This document shows positions 1 through 10,843 of a DNA stretch of 64,000 bases, one piece after another. The notes beneath the pieces were generated by a model that worked only from the letters and a program-made list of their open reading frames with translations, was not told the origin of the DNA and did not search any database. This DNA is from Paragorgia papillata. Its lineage: Eukaryota > Cnidaria > Anthozoa > Scleralcyonacea > Coralliidae. The stretch covers positions 1,851,001 to 1,915,000 of the forward strand of contig JAWNZC010000345.1 in assembly GCA_035771165.1 (NCBI GenBank), in the 5' to 3' direction. The position numbers were made by a program, and so were the translations under genes. The first letter of the stretch is position 1; each line of letters starts with the position of its first letter.

Positions 1-553
1 TTAAATCATTATCATTATAGGGATGGATATAGGAAATGGAGTTCACTGGTTCAGTGTTACTACAGGAGGAAACTGTAGTAAACTAAACTAACTATATTTA
101 TACTGGATAACCCTATTATAACCCTAAACCTATATAGGCCATACTGCTGTACCATCTTTATTCCATGGAAATTTAGCTTTATTCTTACTCAACATTTTGT
201 ATTGTTTCATCACCCCAATGGGTCATGTACCGATCACTTGAGTGGAAACGATTCATAAAACGACTTTATTGAGGGTAACATATATGACAGTATAATTTAG
301 ATACTAATAACGCAATGGCCATCATCCCTTGGCGAAACTAGTTGAATTAACTGGGGAAGCTATAGTGTTGTATAGTGGGTGAAAAGCCCTCGAGGCACAG
401 GTGAACCAACACCTCTACTCACATGAAGCTAATATGGTCACCAACCCGAGTATACTGACCCAATTCGACCAGGCTTAACTTCAGCGGCGAGAAGCAGCGC
501 TCTATAATAGATTGTGCCATCCATACCCCCCCTATATGTAGAGGTCTACTCAC
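1..553. other. last visible lipoxygenase intron, left edge
   Basis: AT-rich DNA downstream of the 554-904 donor. No frame on the minus strand gives the expected lipoxygenase C-terminus, so this is intron. I see no other gene or repeat that I can support. Confidence 0.5.
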
Positions 554-904
554 CTCCGTAGGATAAACTGTTGTTAATTCGTTGACAACGGCGACCATCG
601 CTGCTGACTGTTTCTTGTTCGCCAAGGATTTCATGATAGTTTCCAAGCTCGATTTTCCTTTATCGATAGGATGCGGTTGACGCATAAGAGTGGGGGCATT
701 TGGATGGTAGGCATAAACGGCCATTTGAGAGAAGTTGACTGCGGCGTGCTGACACGAACTGGTGAAAATAACCAGCGTCAGAAAGTGGATAAGCTCTTCA
801 CGCGTCTTAAAGGAATCAGGGCATTGTTTATCTACACTTCCTTCACTTTTGAAAGGGTAGCCATTATCGTGAAGGTCACGGATCCAATTCTGTATTTCAT
901 TGTC
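554..904 (-). CDS. lipoxygenase exon 6 (second iron-ligand helix)
   Basis: 117 codons, acceptor TTTTTTCAG, donor GTGAGT. It contains TREELIHFLTLVIFTSS and QHAAVNF, the helix with the later His and Asn iron ligands, then NAPTLMRQPHP and the coil ending YPTE. Ordinary lipoxygenases need one more exon with the C-terminal Ile, which is not present in bases 1-553. Confidence 0.9.
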
Positions 905-3900
905 CTGAAAAAAAATATATTTATCTAAGGCCTTGTTTACACGTATCCGTATTCGTTTGAAAACAACTCCTTTCTCACTTTTTAAAAAAAATTCCGCGTC
1001 ACACGAGAACAATATAATGACCGCTTCATCGTTTACGTGTGGACGAAGGCCAATCCTGAGAAGTTAAAGTGGTTCTCTGACAAAAATATTGTTGGTAATG
1101 TTTCTGCATAATTGCTGCCTCCTTGGTGGGAGGCAGCACACTATTCTTGCATCTCTCTTGGGTCACCCTATGCGTTACTCGTGGTCAGTCTTTTTGCCGA
1201 GCTATGTATGGCTGCATATATCAATTTTCGGATTTGGAGATGTTGGTTCTGAACCCCCTGACCATGCAACAGATGGGTATGATAGCAGTAAAGAGCCTGG
1301 GTACAAGGCTGCAGCAAAGTGCGCTACCACTGGCGCTAAGTAAGTGCGGTCAATGATCATGTCTTTTATACTTGCTTGTGGAAGTATTCATCAAGGCCAT
1401 GAACGTTTTAGTGGTCAGTCTCGAGGAAAACAGTGCTCTTTTATGAGTATCAGCGCTGTTAACAGCACAAACTATTCAAGTGAACGATTGGAATTCATCA
1501 CTACTATCGGCCGAGTCTTAGTGCAAGGAGACAATATGTACTTGAATGCTTTTCACAATGGTCTTATCCCACGTGAAGAATTGTTGTCGCTGAACAACCT
1601 ACCAACTATTAACCAGGCAGCACTTCCTTGCGATAGTAACTTCTAGTCCTAAAGATATTATGGTAGTTGGTAATTGTACAAAGTTTTATTTTTGAAATTC
1701 CCAAAAACAAAGCTGTATTTTACGTGCGAAGTTTGTTTTTTGGAGCGCCGCCATTAAATTGGCCGTGTTTGAGAAAAATGTGTTGAGGAGAACTTATACG
1801 ACGTCATAGACTCAACAAAAACAAAAGATCATTGTTGTTGGCAGCTAAAGGGTTATTGTTGTTATCGAGTCTATGACGTCATGAGCTTCCTCGACTCATT
1901 CTTTTCAAGCTCGGCCACTTTAATGGCGGCGCTCCAAAATACAAACTTCACGCGTAAAATATCACCTTTTCTTCAACGAGTTTTGAAATGAAGCTTTGCA
2001 CGATTACTAACTACCATAACACCCCCAGGATTATGCACAAACATTGCCAACAATATTTTCATCGGTTGAAAAACTACAATCAGTGACAAAATACCTTGGG
2101 ACACTTCGTGTTTGTAGGTTAACTTAATACATTTTACATCTTTTTCTCGTGATAGAGTTTATCCCTCCCTCCCCCTGCCTTTACAATGTTGGCTAGGAAA
2201 TAAGGGACGCTGCGAACGTGAAAATGAGCGCTTAAATAGTCACCAACATTGAACAGGGGGGCGGGGGAACATAAAACGGAAAATGATGCTTTTTAAGTTG
2301 AAGGGTCCCAACACTTTTGTCACTGATTGTATTTCAACTTTTTTTTGGCGCCATCAGATATTTTATTCTGGCTCACATGCAGGGGAAAGTCTTACGAAGC
2401 ACGCATGCGCAGGCGAAATAGTTACCTCAACAACATCGTCATCTTTTTTGTAGTAAATGCCGATGATTTTTGTTATAAAATTTCTAATGGCAGTCCACAA
2501 CTTCACAGCATCGTCTCGGTAGTAGAATTGTGGCAGTTTTTCTGCGTCAAGTACACCACGTTTTGCTAGATGTGCTGGGATATCGTAGGTGTCGAATGTA
2601 AGAGCTCTATAATGTCTCTGCATCAACTTGATGTGTCCACCACCACCAATACTCAGTACTTGGTCCGCCAACCCCCCTGGGGAAATTAGTGCCCCTCGAC
2701 CAAGAGTGTTAATAGCCATAACTCCCTTGGTGTGAGGGTACAGGAGTTTCCAGATGGGGTGGAGTGAGGGAAGCTGACGCCATGTCGCCACGGAAACTGG
2801 CTCCATCATCAGATGGCATCGAAGCAGATGAGTAATCATCTGAAAGAAGGCATAAAAACGTGACGTGAATACACAAATACATACAATGCAATTCAATAGT
2901 ATGGCATGCCACACAATTGTATACTATACCATAACATAGCATAGCATACCATAGAATACTACACCATACCGTCCTATCTTATACCATACCATATTATACC
3001 ATCCTATATTATACCATACCATATTATACCATAGCATATACCGTACCACACCATACCATAGCATACCACAGTACCACACCATACCACAGCATACCATACC
3101 ATACCATAGCATACCACACCATAGCACAGCGTAGCATACCGCACCATAGCATAGCATACCATAGCATACCATACCACACCATACCATAGCATACCATACC
3201 ATAGAATACCACACCATAGCATAGCGTAGCATACCATACCACAGCATACCATAGCATACCATACCATACCACACCATACCACACCATACCACACCATACC
3301 AAAGCATACCACACCATAGCATACCGCACCATACCATAGCATACCATATCTATCATAGCATACCACACCATAGCATACCACACCACACCATAGCATACCA
3401 CACCACACCATAGCATACCATAGCATACCATACCACACCATACCACACCACACCATAGCATACCACACCATAGCATACCACACCACACCATAGCATACCA
3501 TAGCATAGTATATCACACTATACCGTAGCTATTACCACACCAAACCACATCATACCATACCATACCAAACCATACTATACCATACCATACTATACCATAC
3601 CATACTATACCATACCATACTATACCATACCATAACCACACCATACTATACCATACCACACCACACCAAACCATACTACACCATATCACACCATACTATA
3701 CCATACCATACCATACCATACCATACCATACCATACCACACCATACCAACCACATCATACTATATCATACCAAACTTACTATGTCATACCACACCATGCA
3801 ATACAATGCGATACACACACAGACAAACACTAACCTGATGATACTGAGTATCAGCGGTACGAAGCCAAAGTTTTGCCATAAGCCAGTCGTAGCCGCTGTC

Positions 3901-4515
3901 TTTTGGTGTGAAGATTGGGTTGGCATCACTGGGCGTCTGTTGCAGCTGAATGGCAATGGGCACAAGATCTCCACTGCTTCTGACGAAGAAAAGGCCCAGA
4001 CATGGTGCGATGTAGCGTTTATCGTCTCCTTCGTCCATAGTTGGAATGCCATTCAGGACTTCGTAGTCAACAATGTAAATTTGGCCTTCCTAAGGGAGAC
4101 ATTTACAGTTAGAAAATGCTTTTTCATATTTTTGTACTGTGATAGAAAAACGCAGAATGTTGCAAGACTTGAGAAAAGCATGTAAAGAACGATCTATTTA
4201 CAGTCCATAATTGTACAGAGGACTAACTACAGTGTAAGAATCTCCCTGTAAGATCTTTTTAGGCATCATCATTTCTTGTTGGCTCAAAGCATGTTAAAGC
4301 TCGAGGTTGTACGTCGGATACAACACCGACGCAAATTGTAAAGTACTTCTGATACTCATTGATGTAAACGTCTGTCTTTTTGTGTTTGTTTGTCAGTCAG
4401 TCAGTCAGTCAGTCAGTCAGTCAGTCAGTCAGTCAGTCAGTCAGTCAGTCAGTCAGTCAGTCAGTCAGTCAGTCAGTCAGTCAGTCAGTCAGTCAGTCAG
4501 TCAGTCAGTCAGTCA

Positions 4516-4581
<66 letters not shown>

Positions 4582-5311
4582 TAATCCTTATATTTTGCTA
4601 AAGTTTCTTACTTTCATGGCTTTCTTCAACGATGATCCTCGATCTAACAGTCCACTAATCAATTCGTCTGTGACGGGAAACTTTTCAGGCAGACTATCAC
4701 ATCTTCTAATCACTTCAGGATTACATCCATTAAGAAACTGTTTACCGTACCACACGTCATTGCGCCAATGAGATGCAGCGGGAGGAAGATTCATATCTCC
4801 CAGCACACCTGAAGTAATATTCGCACGAAAGTCATCAAATGTATCCCAGGGATCTAACGAGTTGTAAAACTGGACTAGATTGACGGCATTAAGCAGAGCT
4901 TCTATTCCGGATCCAAGCAGAGACTTCGAAGCTTCTAGGGTGAACCGAGCGTCTTTCGGTAGATCAGAAACATCTTTGGCTTTGACGAAGCCTGGGAGAT
5001 CTTGTGAATAGCTCGGGTCCGATCCCCATTCGTAAACCTTCTGATGATCAGCGACCTCTTTCTTGCGTTGTTTATTCAAAGCTTCAATGTTCTTGGTCTC
5101 CTGAGGTAGTCGTGCTGAAGAAGAGGAAGACAATTCCTTGAATGTTTGCATGGTAACAAATTGTAATAGTAAGAGAGATAGACAGACACACAGACAGACT
5201 GATGGACAGACCGATAGATGGATGGATGGACGGACGGACGGACGGACAGATGGACAGACAGAAACAAACAAACAAACAAACAAACAAACAAACAAACAAA
5301 CAAACAAACAA

Positions 5312-5405
<94 letters not shown>

Positions 5406-7542
5406 GGGTAGACAGACAGACAGATGGGTAGACAGACAGACAGACAGATAAACAGACCTATGAACAAAAAGACAAATGGATGGATAGAGAGACGGGCGGC
5501 TGGATGAAAAGCCAGCCAGACAAATGAACAGACATATGAACAGACAGACAAATGTATGGATAGACTAACATACAGACGGACTGACAGACAGATAGACGGA
5601 TAGACAGACATACAAACGGATGGACTGAAAAATTAACAGACAGACAAATGAACAGACATATGAACAGACAGACAGATGTATGGATAGACAGACATACAGA
5701 CGGACTGACAGACATAGATGGATGGATGGATGGATAGACCGACAGACAGACAGACAGACCGACCGACCTATGGGTAGACAGACAGACAGATAAACAGACC
5801 TATGAACAAAAAGACAAATGGATGGATAGAGAGACGGGCGGCTGGATGGAAAGCCAGCCAGCCAGACAAATGAACAGACGTATGAACAGACAGACAAATG
5901 TATGGATAGACAAACATATAGACGGATAGACAGACCGACCGATGGGTAGACAGACAGACAGATTAACAGACATATGAACAAAAAGACAAATGGATGGATA
6001 GAGAGAACAAATGAACAGACGTATGAACAGACAGACAAATGTATGGATAGACAAACATACAGATGGACGGACAGATAGACAGACGGATGGACTGACATAT
6101 GAACAGACAGACAAATGAACAGACAGACAAATGAACAGACATATGAACAGAGAGACAGATGTATGGATAGACAAACGTACAGATGGACTGACAGACAGAT
6201 AGACGGATGGATGGATAGACCGACATACAGACGGACTGACAGACAGACAGACGAACAGACAGACAAATGTATAGATAGACAGACAGACATATCGACGGGC
6301 TGACAGACAGACAGACCATCAGACAGACAGATGAGTAGGGGCCGTTGATTTCATACCTTCGCCTTCGAAAACTACCATTTCACTGATGACCCAGCGAAAG
6401 CAAGGGAACGTGAATATGCGGCTGCTGTTCGAATCCTTTGTGATCCAAACTTTGTTAAGAAGCCAATCACTGTACAATCCGAATTGACTGTTTGTCAAAG
6501 TGATCATCAGCAAATCTCCAACGTCAATATCATCCACTTCATAGGTATCTGGTTTCACCTTTTTCAAAATCATTGTGGAAAAATTTATCCAATGAATGTG
6601 CTTTTGTGACCCCCTTGGTGCCTGGAAGAAAAGTGGATATTAACCCATTGTTGCCTAGGATGGCTGAGGGTTCTCCCTTTGATGAGTAAAATCATCTGGC
6701 AATAGAGTAAAATAATAAAAGAGCCGGATTTTTGGCTGGCTCCGCCAGTCGTCTTCAGGACGACCATTTGGACGTCCTTGGGACGCCTATTTGAAAAAGC
6801 TTACGGGCGTCTGTTTATTTTATAGACAGTTGCTCTAGTATATATTATAGACAGTTACATAGTAGTTTATGGGTCTTTTTTTCATGGTAGTAACCGCTGA
6901 CCAAACTAATTAATGAATTTGTAACTAGACTAATCGTACTTCGGGCGCGTCTGAGCCTACAGTCAAACATTGAGTAGAATAAGGTCAGCGGTCGCGCTCA
7001 TGAAAGAAAGGAACCGTATTTCCGCCATCTTGGTCGGGTAAGTTTTTTTGGACGGAACCCGCAGTCGAGTTGTATGACAGTCAAGTTGTCTGGCAGTAGA
7101 GGTTTTTCGACGCCTGGCCCATCCCACTTTACCGCCTGGCTTCCTTGCGTGCCCCGGTTATGCCGCACGAGCGTCGACAAACCTCAGATACGCAGCGTAG
7201 TCTGACAGAGTGGTTCTAACGCTTCGTTGCCATCTGTCAAATGAGCTTCTTGTGGTCGAGGTTGACATCAACTTTACATCCCTGAGGCTCTAGCCTACGT
7301 GTATAGACTCTCTATGTAGGGGGTCTACACCTATGGTCTACACGTGGGCTAACTTAGGGCCCAGCTCTCGGTGTACATGACCCTGGGTACGACGTTGGAT
7401 CAGGCGCGTAGGATCTACATATTACACAGTTAGAAGGAACTAGTCTTAGGATCTTACCAGTGATAGTGATGGCGATTGTTCCATCGGTGCCAGCCTTAGC
7501 TTGGTCTGAAGTCTGAACTTTAACGTAGTATTTTTCTCCCAT
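554..7542 (-). CDS. PLAT-domain lipoxygenase (partial, frameshifted)
   Basis: Six exons on the minus strand read in order 7458-7542, 6357-6621, 4612-5114, 3835-4089, 2426-2839, 554-904. Lipoxygenases are non-haem iron dioxygenases that add O2 to polyunsaturated fatty acids such as arachidonate. The N-terminal PLAT/C2-like domain (first two exons, about 115 residues) binds membrane lipid, and the rest is the helical catalytic domain. The signature H-x4-H-x17-H-x8-H is exact in exon 2426-2839, starting at HLLRCH, and HAAVNF in exon 554-904 supplies the later His and Asn ligands. The C-terminal Ile ligand and roughly 40-50 residues are missing and must lie left of base 1. Splice phases agree at every junction except inside exon 6357-6621, which has one base too many. 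The gene is either a recent pseudogene, a polymorphic null allele, or carries a sequence error. The lipoxygenase identity is secure; substrate and stereochemistry are not determined. Confidence 0.9.
930..1046. repeat. degenerate foldback related to 18350-18605
   Basis: GTTTACACGTATCCG at the left and CGTTTACGTGTGGACG at the right form diverged inverted ends. The same terminal theme (CACACGTATCCGGATTTTTT) appears in the larger copy at 18350-18605. Confidence 0.45.
1063..2068. mobile_element. non-autonomous element with inverted ends, second copy at 55017-55605
   Basis: The left end AATATTGTTGGTAATGTTTC is mirrored by AACATTGCCAACAATATTTTC at the right. Inside, 1660-2025 is itself a long inverted repeat around GGAGCGCCGCCATTAAA / TTTAATGGCGGCGCTCC. 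The shorter copy at 55017-55605 shares both ends and the right arm. Open frames inside show no recognisable protein. Confidence 0.6.
2075..2331. mobile_element. MITE with TACAATCAGTGAC ends
   Basis: TACAATCAGTGACAAAATACC and its inverted counterpart (TTTTGTCACTGATTGTA) bound 257 bases, with GGGACACTTC / GAAGGGTCCC continuing the arms. It has no coding content and lies in the lipoxygenase intron just before exon 2426-2839. Confidence 0.6.
2426..2839 (-). CDS. lipoxygenase exon 5 (first iron-ligand helix)
   Basis: 138 codons, acceptor TTTCAG, donor GTAACT. MITHLLRCHLMMEP begins the H-x4-H-x17-H-x8-H signature. It is followed by INTLGRGALISPGG, which lines the substrate pocket and carries the region used to predict R versus S specificity, and by FYYRDDAVKLW and YYKKDDDVVE. 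No stop or frame problem is visible. Confidence 0.9.
2930..3780. repeat. degenerate CCATA/CCACA pentanucleotide tract
   Basis: About 850 bases of imperfect 5-bp units (ACCAT, ACCAC, AGCAT). It fills most of the intron between lipoxygenase exons 4 and 5. All frames stay open across it, so long apparent proteins rich in W, Y, C, G and M are artefacts. Confidence 0.97.
3835..4089 (-). CDS. lipoxygenase exon 4
   Basis: 85 codons in phase 0, with acceptor CCCTTAG and donor GTTAGTG. It begins EGQIYIVDYEVLNGI, the conserved lipoxygenase segment after the first long helix, and includes APCLGLFF and DWLMAKLWLRTAD, which lead into the iron-binding helix of the next exon. Confidence 0.88.
4393..4580. 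repeat. (CAGT)n followed by (CTGT)n microsatellite
   Basis: About 31 uninterrupted CAGT units switch to about 16 CTGT units near 4518. It lies in the intron between lipoxygenase exons 3 and 4. The abrupt change in unit suggests a point mutation later spread by slippage. Confidence 0.98.
4612..5114 (-). CDS. lipoxygenase exon 3 (start of catalytic domain)
   Basis: The acceptor TTCTTCAG precedes 5114 and the donor GTAAGAA follows 4612. The exon opens ARLPQETKN, the linker that follows PLAT in lipoxygenases, and contains DLPGFV, DLPKDARF and the helix ending AMK. It holds 167 full codons and no internal stop. The reading frame running further upstream through the tetranucleotide tract is intron. 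Confidence 0.85.
5160..6340. repeat. GACA/AACA/GATG compound microsatellite
   Basis: 1.2 kb of GACA-type units with a perfect AACA block (about 5263-5318), a perfect GACA block (about 5319-5402) and degenerate 30-70 base higher-order copies to 6340. It is practically the whole intron between lipoxygenase exons 2 and 3. Confidence 0.98.
6357..6621 (-). CDS. lipoxygenase exon 2 (PLAT domain) with one-base frameshift
   Basis: The acceptor TTCCAG precedes 6621 and the donor GTATGA follows 6357. Entering in the correct phase, the exon reads TKGVTKAHSLDKFFHNDFEK and then GET, which is classic PLAT sequence, but then runs to a stop. The matching continuation DTYEVDDIDVGDLLM is one frame over. Exon length is 265 where a multiple of 3 is required, so one extra base lies at about 6550-6552. 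The end of the exon (FPCFRWV) is typical of the close of the PLAT domain. Confidence 0.85.
6622..7457. other. lipoxygenase intron 1
   Basis: 6639-6730 resembles the dispersed repeat with the core GATGAGTAAAATCATCTGGC (full copy at 37815-37926). 7290-7351 is a small inverted repeat (TAGCCTACGTG / CACGTGGGCTA). The rest is unremarkable. Confidence 0.5.
7458..7542 (-). CDS. lipoxygenase exon 1 (start codon, PLAT beginning)
   Basis: The ATG at 7542-7540 opens MGEKYYVKVQTS, matching how lipoxygenases begin directly with the first PLAT strand. A purine at -3 and G at +4 give good start context. A possible acceptor TTATTATTAG sits directly upstream, so a 5' UTR intron may end here. The donor GTAAG is at 7457-7453 and the exon ends in phase 1, so its last G joins GC of the next exon to give Gly. 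Confidence 0.8.
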
Positions 7543-7757
7543 TCTAATAATAATAATAGAGACAAAAATCATTTACACAAACGTTGCCAGTAGAATTGAG
7601 TTAATATTAAACAATTATTGGATGAGACTTTTTTAATGTCAAGCATTATCAAGGTCGATGTTTGTTATCTGCTGAAGGCTGAGGCTGATAATGCGGTCTG
7701 AGACCTTCATGATAATTCTTGATATCAAAAATGTCGAATTCAATCATTGTTTTATAA

Positions 7758-7935
7758 TAGACCTCTTTCATAATGACGACCAATTTAAATATTCTTTTGT
7801 GTGCATCTCAATAAGCCTTTCTGGCCTCGTTTGCGTGTCTGCAATTCAAAAGAATCTTTGCTCCCTAACGAAGCTAGAAAGGCTAATTTAGATGCACATA
7901 AAAGAATATTTAAAGCGGCAGCCATTATGAAGAGA
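7758..7935. mobile_element. small foldback MITE, second copy at 47138-47320
   Basis: The two halves (about 7762-7828 and 7870-7934) are nearly perfect inverted copies around TTTAAATATTCTTTT...ATGTGCATC. The related copy at 47138-47320 has TAGACCTTATTCAAAAAT ends. Confidence 0.7.
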
Positions 7936-8201
7936 ATCACTCCCACAGAACCAAAAAATGCAGTTCAAAGACAGTTGCTTTTTTCCCGCGCTTTTCTTTG
8001 GTTTGTCAGCTCGTCAGTGACGTCACGTCAGCACATGAAAAGTCCTTTTTCCTACAGATAATACCTCCAGAAACTGATAATAGCATTGTGGGCTCAGAAT
8101 CAAACAATTACAGCGGCAAATACAACTAAAAGTGCAGATATCAAGAATTCTTACCAGGTTTCTGACCAATTATAATCAAGGATTCGAAAAAAATGTATAT
8201 A

Positions 8202-8400
8202 TTAAGCCCTAATCAAACGAGAACGCAAGTCATCGCAAGTTGGCAGTCACGCTATCTCAGCCAACCGCTCTGAATAGTTTCCCGAAAATATCATGTACCG
8301 TGACAAAGTTAAAACTTGTTTAAAATACTCATGAAACCTTTATTTTGTTAATTTCGGGAGTTCGACAGAAATTCTGACTGCCTGGCTCAGATCCCGCTTA
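8202..8400. mobile_element. TTAA MITE (copy A, right end lost)
   Basis: It begins TTAAGCCCTAATCAAACGAG and follows the sequence of the complete copies at 9817-10048 and 34627-34856 until about 8395, where the right inverted end is missing. Confidence 0.7.
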
Positions 8401-8538
8401 AATTTTGGCCGTGTACATCTGACTTTAAGCGGGCTTAAAATGTCCAATCAAATCAATGCTCATTCCATAATTACGTCATTTGATTTTAAGTACGTAACTA
8501 CGCCATTGTGTTCTGATACGTGATTCTGGTGTATTGTT

Positions 8539-9270
8539 TATGGTCGGCGTTAGATCATATTGAGTTAACGTACAGTGACGTCAGAATTTTTATTGCAGCG
8601 GAAGTATTGAGATACGATACTTTGGAGTTCAACTTGCACTTAAAAAATGGCGCAGGAAGGCAAGCCGATTTCTCATGCCTAATATACTGTATGTTAAAAG
8701 TAATTTAATTGTCAAGTCCGTCAAGATACGTCTCAAAATACGCGTATACTCTTTCACTGGTTGATCAATACTGATGACAAGCAGAAAGCCGAAGCCAGAA
8801 GGTGGAACACTGGAACTGCAAATAGCGCTTCATTTTTTTTGTACACCTCGCACATGGGATTGCGGTTTTTTACAAGAGAATGTCGAGTAAGATGCTTGTG
8901 ATAGGCCAGACTAATACATACCATGTGAGAAAAGGTACAGTCCGATAGAGTATATACGAAATAAATTATAAGGCTTAAATTTGATATGTAAGCTATTAAA
9001 CGCTAGACTCAAAATTAACTTCGGTGCAAGTTTCTTTCTTAAAATCTTCGAAAACATTGAGTAATTCGTCCCTCGAAAGAAACAATAACTGTCCTTCGCT
9101 GTCATCCACCTCCTCCATTCTTGTTTTTTATTTTCACACAACTTCCCGCCATACTAATGAACGTTCTGACATCATTAATCTAGTGCTAATCCAGCATCAT
9201 GATACTTCCGCTCCTGTAAAATTCTGACGTCACTGTACGTTAACTCAATATGATCTAACGCCGACCATTG
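8539..9270. mobile_element. foldback element with GGTCGGCGTTAGATC ends
   Basis: 8539-8600 (GGTCGGCGTTAGATCATAT ... GTGACGTCAGAATTTT) is repeated inverted at 9208-9269. The 600-base middle has short open frames without recognisable similarity. Confidence 0.65.
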
Positions 9271-9816
9271 TTTATGGCCAACGCGATGTTACCCTGGGTG
9301 CGAGGTATCATCGGTTACAAAATATGAAGCTTAACCATCTAATATAACCATCCCACATGCGGGATGTTAATCTTGAACACATAAAGCTAAAAATCCTAGA
9401 GGGGTGCTGTGGTCGGGGTCTGAGAGGAGGCACATTTTTCCGGAGGGTTGTGGTTAGGTTTAGGGTTTCCGGGGGGCGTGATTACCGGGGGGTGGTATGG
9501 GGGTGAGGATTCGTTTTAAAAGGTTGTCCAATCATATGGTGGTTTTAATGTTGGTTAAGCTTCATAATTTGAAGGTAATGATACCTCTGGGTGCCAGAGG
9601 TTTTTCGACGCTTGTGGGGGACAACGGGGTAAAGTGGGAGGGGCCGCCTGGCGTCCTCCCGTATCCCCATTGTCCCTATACGAGTGGGAGAACCTCTGGC
9701 ACCCAGGGTAACGCGATGTCGGTGTTTTCTCTGATGATGAATGCCTGAGTCAACAGGTCGACACGTTAGTCGACACGTGTTATCACAAATCAGTGAGTCT
9801 GTCTTGCTTCTATATA
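9271..9816. repeat. G-rich intergenic stretch with inverted repeat 9583-9709
   Basis: 9400-9500 is G-rich with TTAGGTTTAGGGTTT. At 9583-9709 CTCTGGGTGCCAGAGG and CCTCTGGCACCCAG form a foldback that appears to interrupt a sequence like ACCCTGGGTG at 9290. No gene is seen. Confidence 0.45.
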
Positions 9817-10048
9817 TAAAGCCCTAATCAAACGAGAACGCAAGTCATCGCAAGTTGGCAGTCAAAATTTCTGTGGCGGTCGTTCGAACTCCCCAAATTA
9901 ACAAAATAAAGGTTTCATGAGTGTTTTAAACAAGTTTTAACTTTGTCACGGTACATAATATTTTTTGGGAAACTATTCAGAGCGGCTGGCTGAGATAGCG
10001 TGACTGCCAACTTGCGATGACTTGCGTTCTCGTTTGATTAGGGCTTAA
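9817..10048. mobile_element. TTAA MITE (copy B, both ends)
   Basis: The inverted ends are about 45 bp (AAGCCCTAATCAAACGAGAA at the left, GTTTGATTAGGGCTTAA at the right). The same family occurs at 8202, 14279 and 34627. A TTAA target site points to a piggyBac-like or other TTAA-specific transposase acting in trans. Confidence 0.8.
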
Positions 10049-10353
10049 CTATATACGTTTAGTCCTGTAATCGATTGGAGGTAGATAAAAGTTTAAATAG
10101 TGAAATAAAAGTAAGGCAGTGTTGAAACAACAATCGAAATATAGTAGTCTAACGTTTAGCCGTCCTCGTGAGAAATTGGAACAGCCGTGCCCCCCCCCCG
10201 ACCATTCCCCCCCCCCCCCCGCCTATTTCCCTCGGAATTATTTTTTCGGATGATTATGAAAGAAGGTTTATAAGCTACTTGCGCAGTTGTCATCTTCAAT
10301 TTCCGCAACAAACCAGTCAACCAGATCGACGCTAGAACACAGGAACATGGAAA
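10049..10353. other. intergenic, poly-C interrupted stretch
   Basis: Two C-runs at about 10191-10220 are the only feature. Nothing coding is seen. Confidence 0.5.
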
Positions 10354-10835
10354 CAGTCAACTCTCGTTATAGCGGACACCCTGGGGACCGTCATTTGGTG
10401 TCCGTAATAACGAGAGTCCGCAATAACGAGAGTCCGCAATAGCGGGATGCGATGAAAATATCCCGATTTCAGGTTGTAAAATGTCACTACAATGTATTAC
10501 TGCTTTTTTGTTTTTAAATGTCCAGTTTATTTCAATTTCTAGTTGACGTTTACTGTGATACATAAGTACACAGTACAAGTCAAAATACAAGTCAAAAATT
10601 TGTATTCAAATATGATTTTTTTTATTCCAAAACCAAAAATACAATGGTAACATGAATCAGTAACATAAATATGTCACTGGATAAATTAAAAAGTCATTCA
10701 CTTTCATGTGTCGAGAGAAAAATACGTCCAAGGTGTCCGTTGTAACGAGAGTAGAACAATAAAAATGTTTGTTGGCCGGACCACATGAATGAAGTGTCCG
10801 CAATTCCGTAATAGCGAGGGTCCGTAATAGCGAGA

Positions 10836-10843
10836 GTTATTTC
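10836..10843. repeat. hAT target site duplication, left (GTTATTTC)
   Basis: Eight bases GTTATTTC directly before the hAT terminus CAGTAGCGTCGAGAG, repeated exactly at 13417-13424. Confidence 0.9.

Noticed and set aside
1089..1646. Small plus-strand frames in the lipoxygenase intron
   Set aside because: They lie inside the foldback element 1063-2068 and show no recognisable protein.
2924..3516. Long W/Y/C/G/M-rich frames
   Set aside because: Three overlapping frames over a 5-bp repeat inside a lipoxygenase intron; repeat without stops, not protein.
4307..6319. SVSQ-, SVCL- and QTDR-rich frames on both strands
   Set aside because: Translations of CAGT, CTGT and GACA tetranucleotide tracts in lipoxygenase introns.
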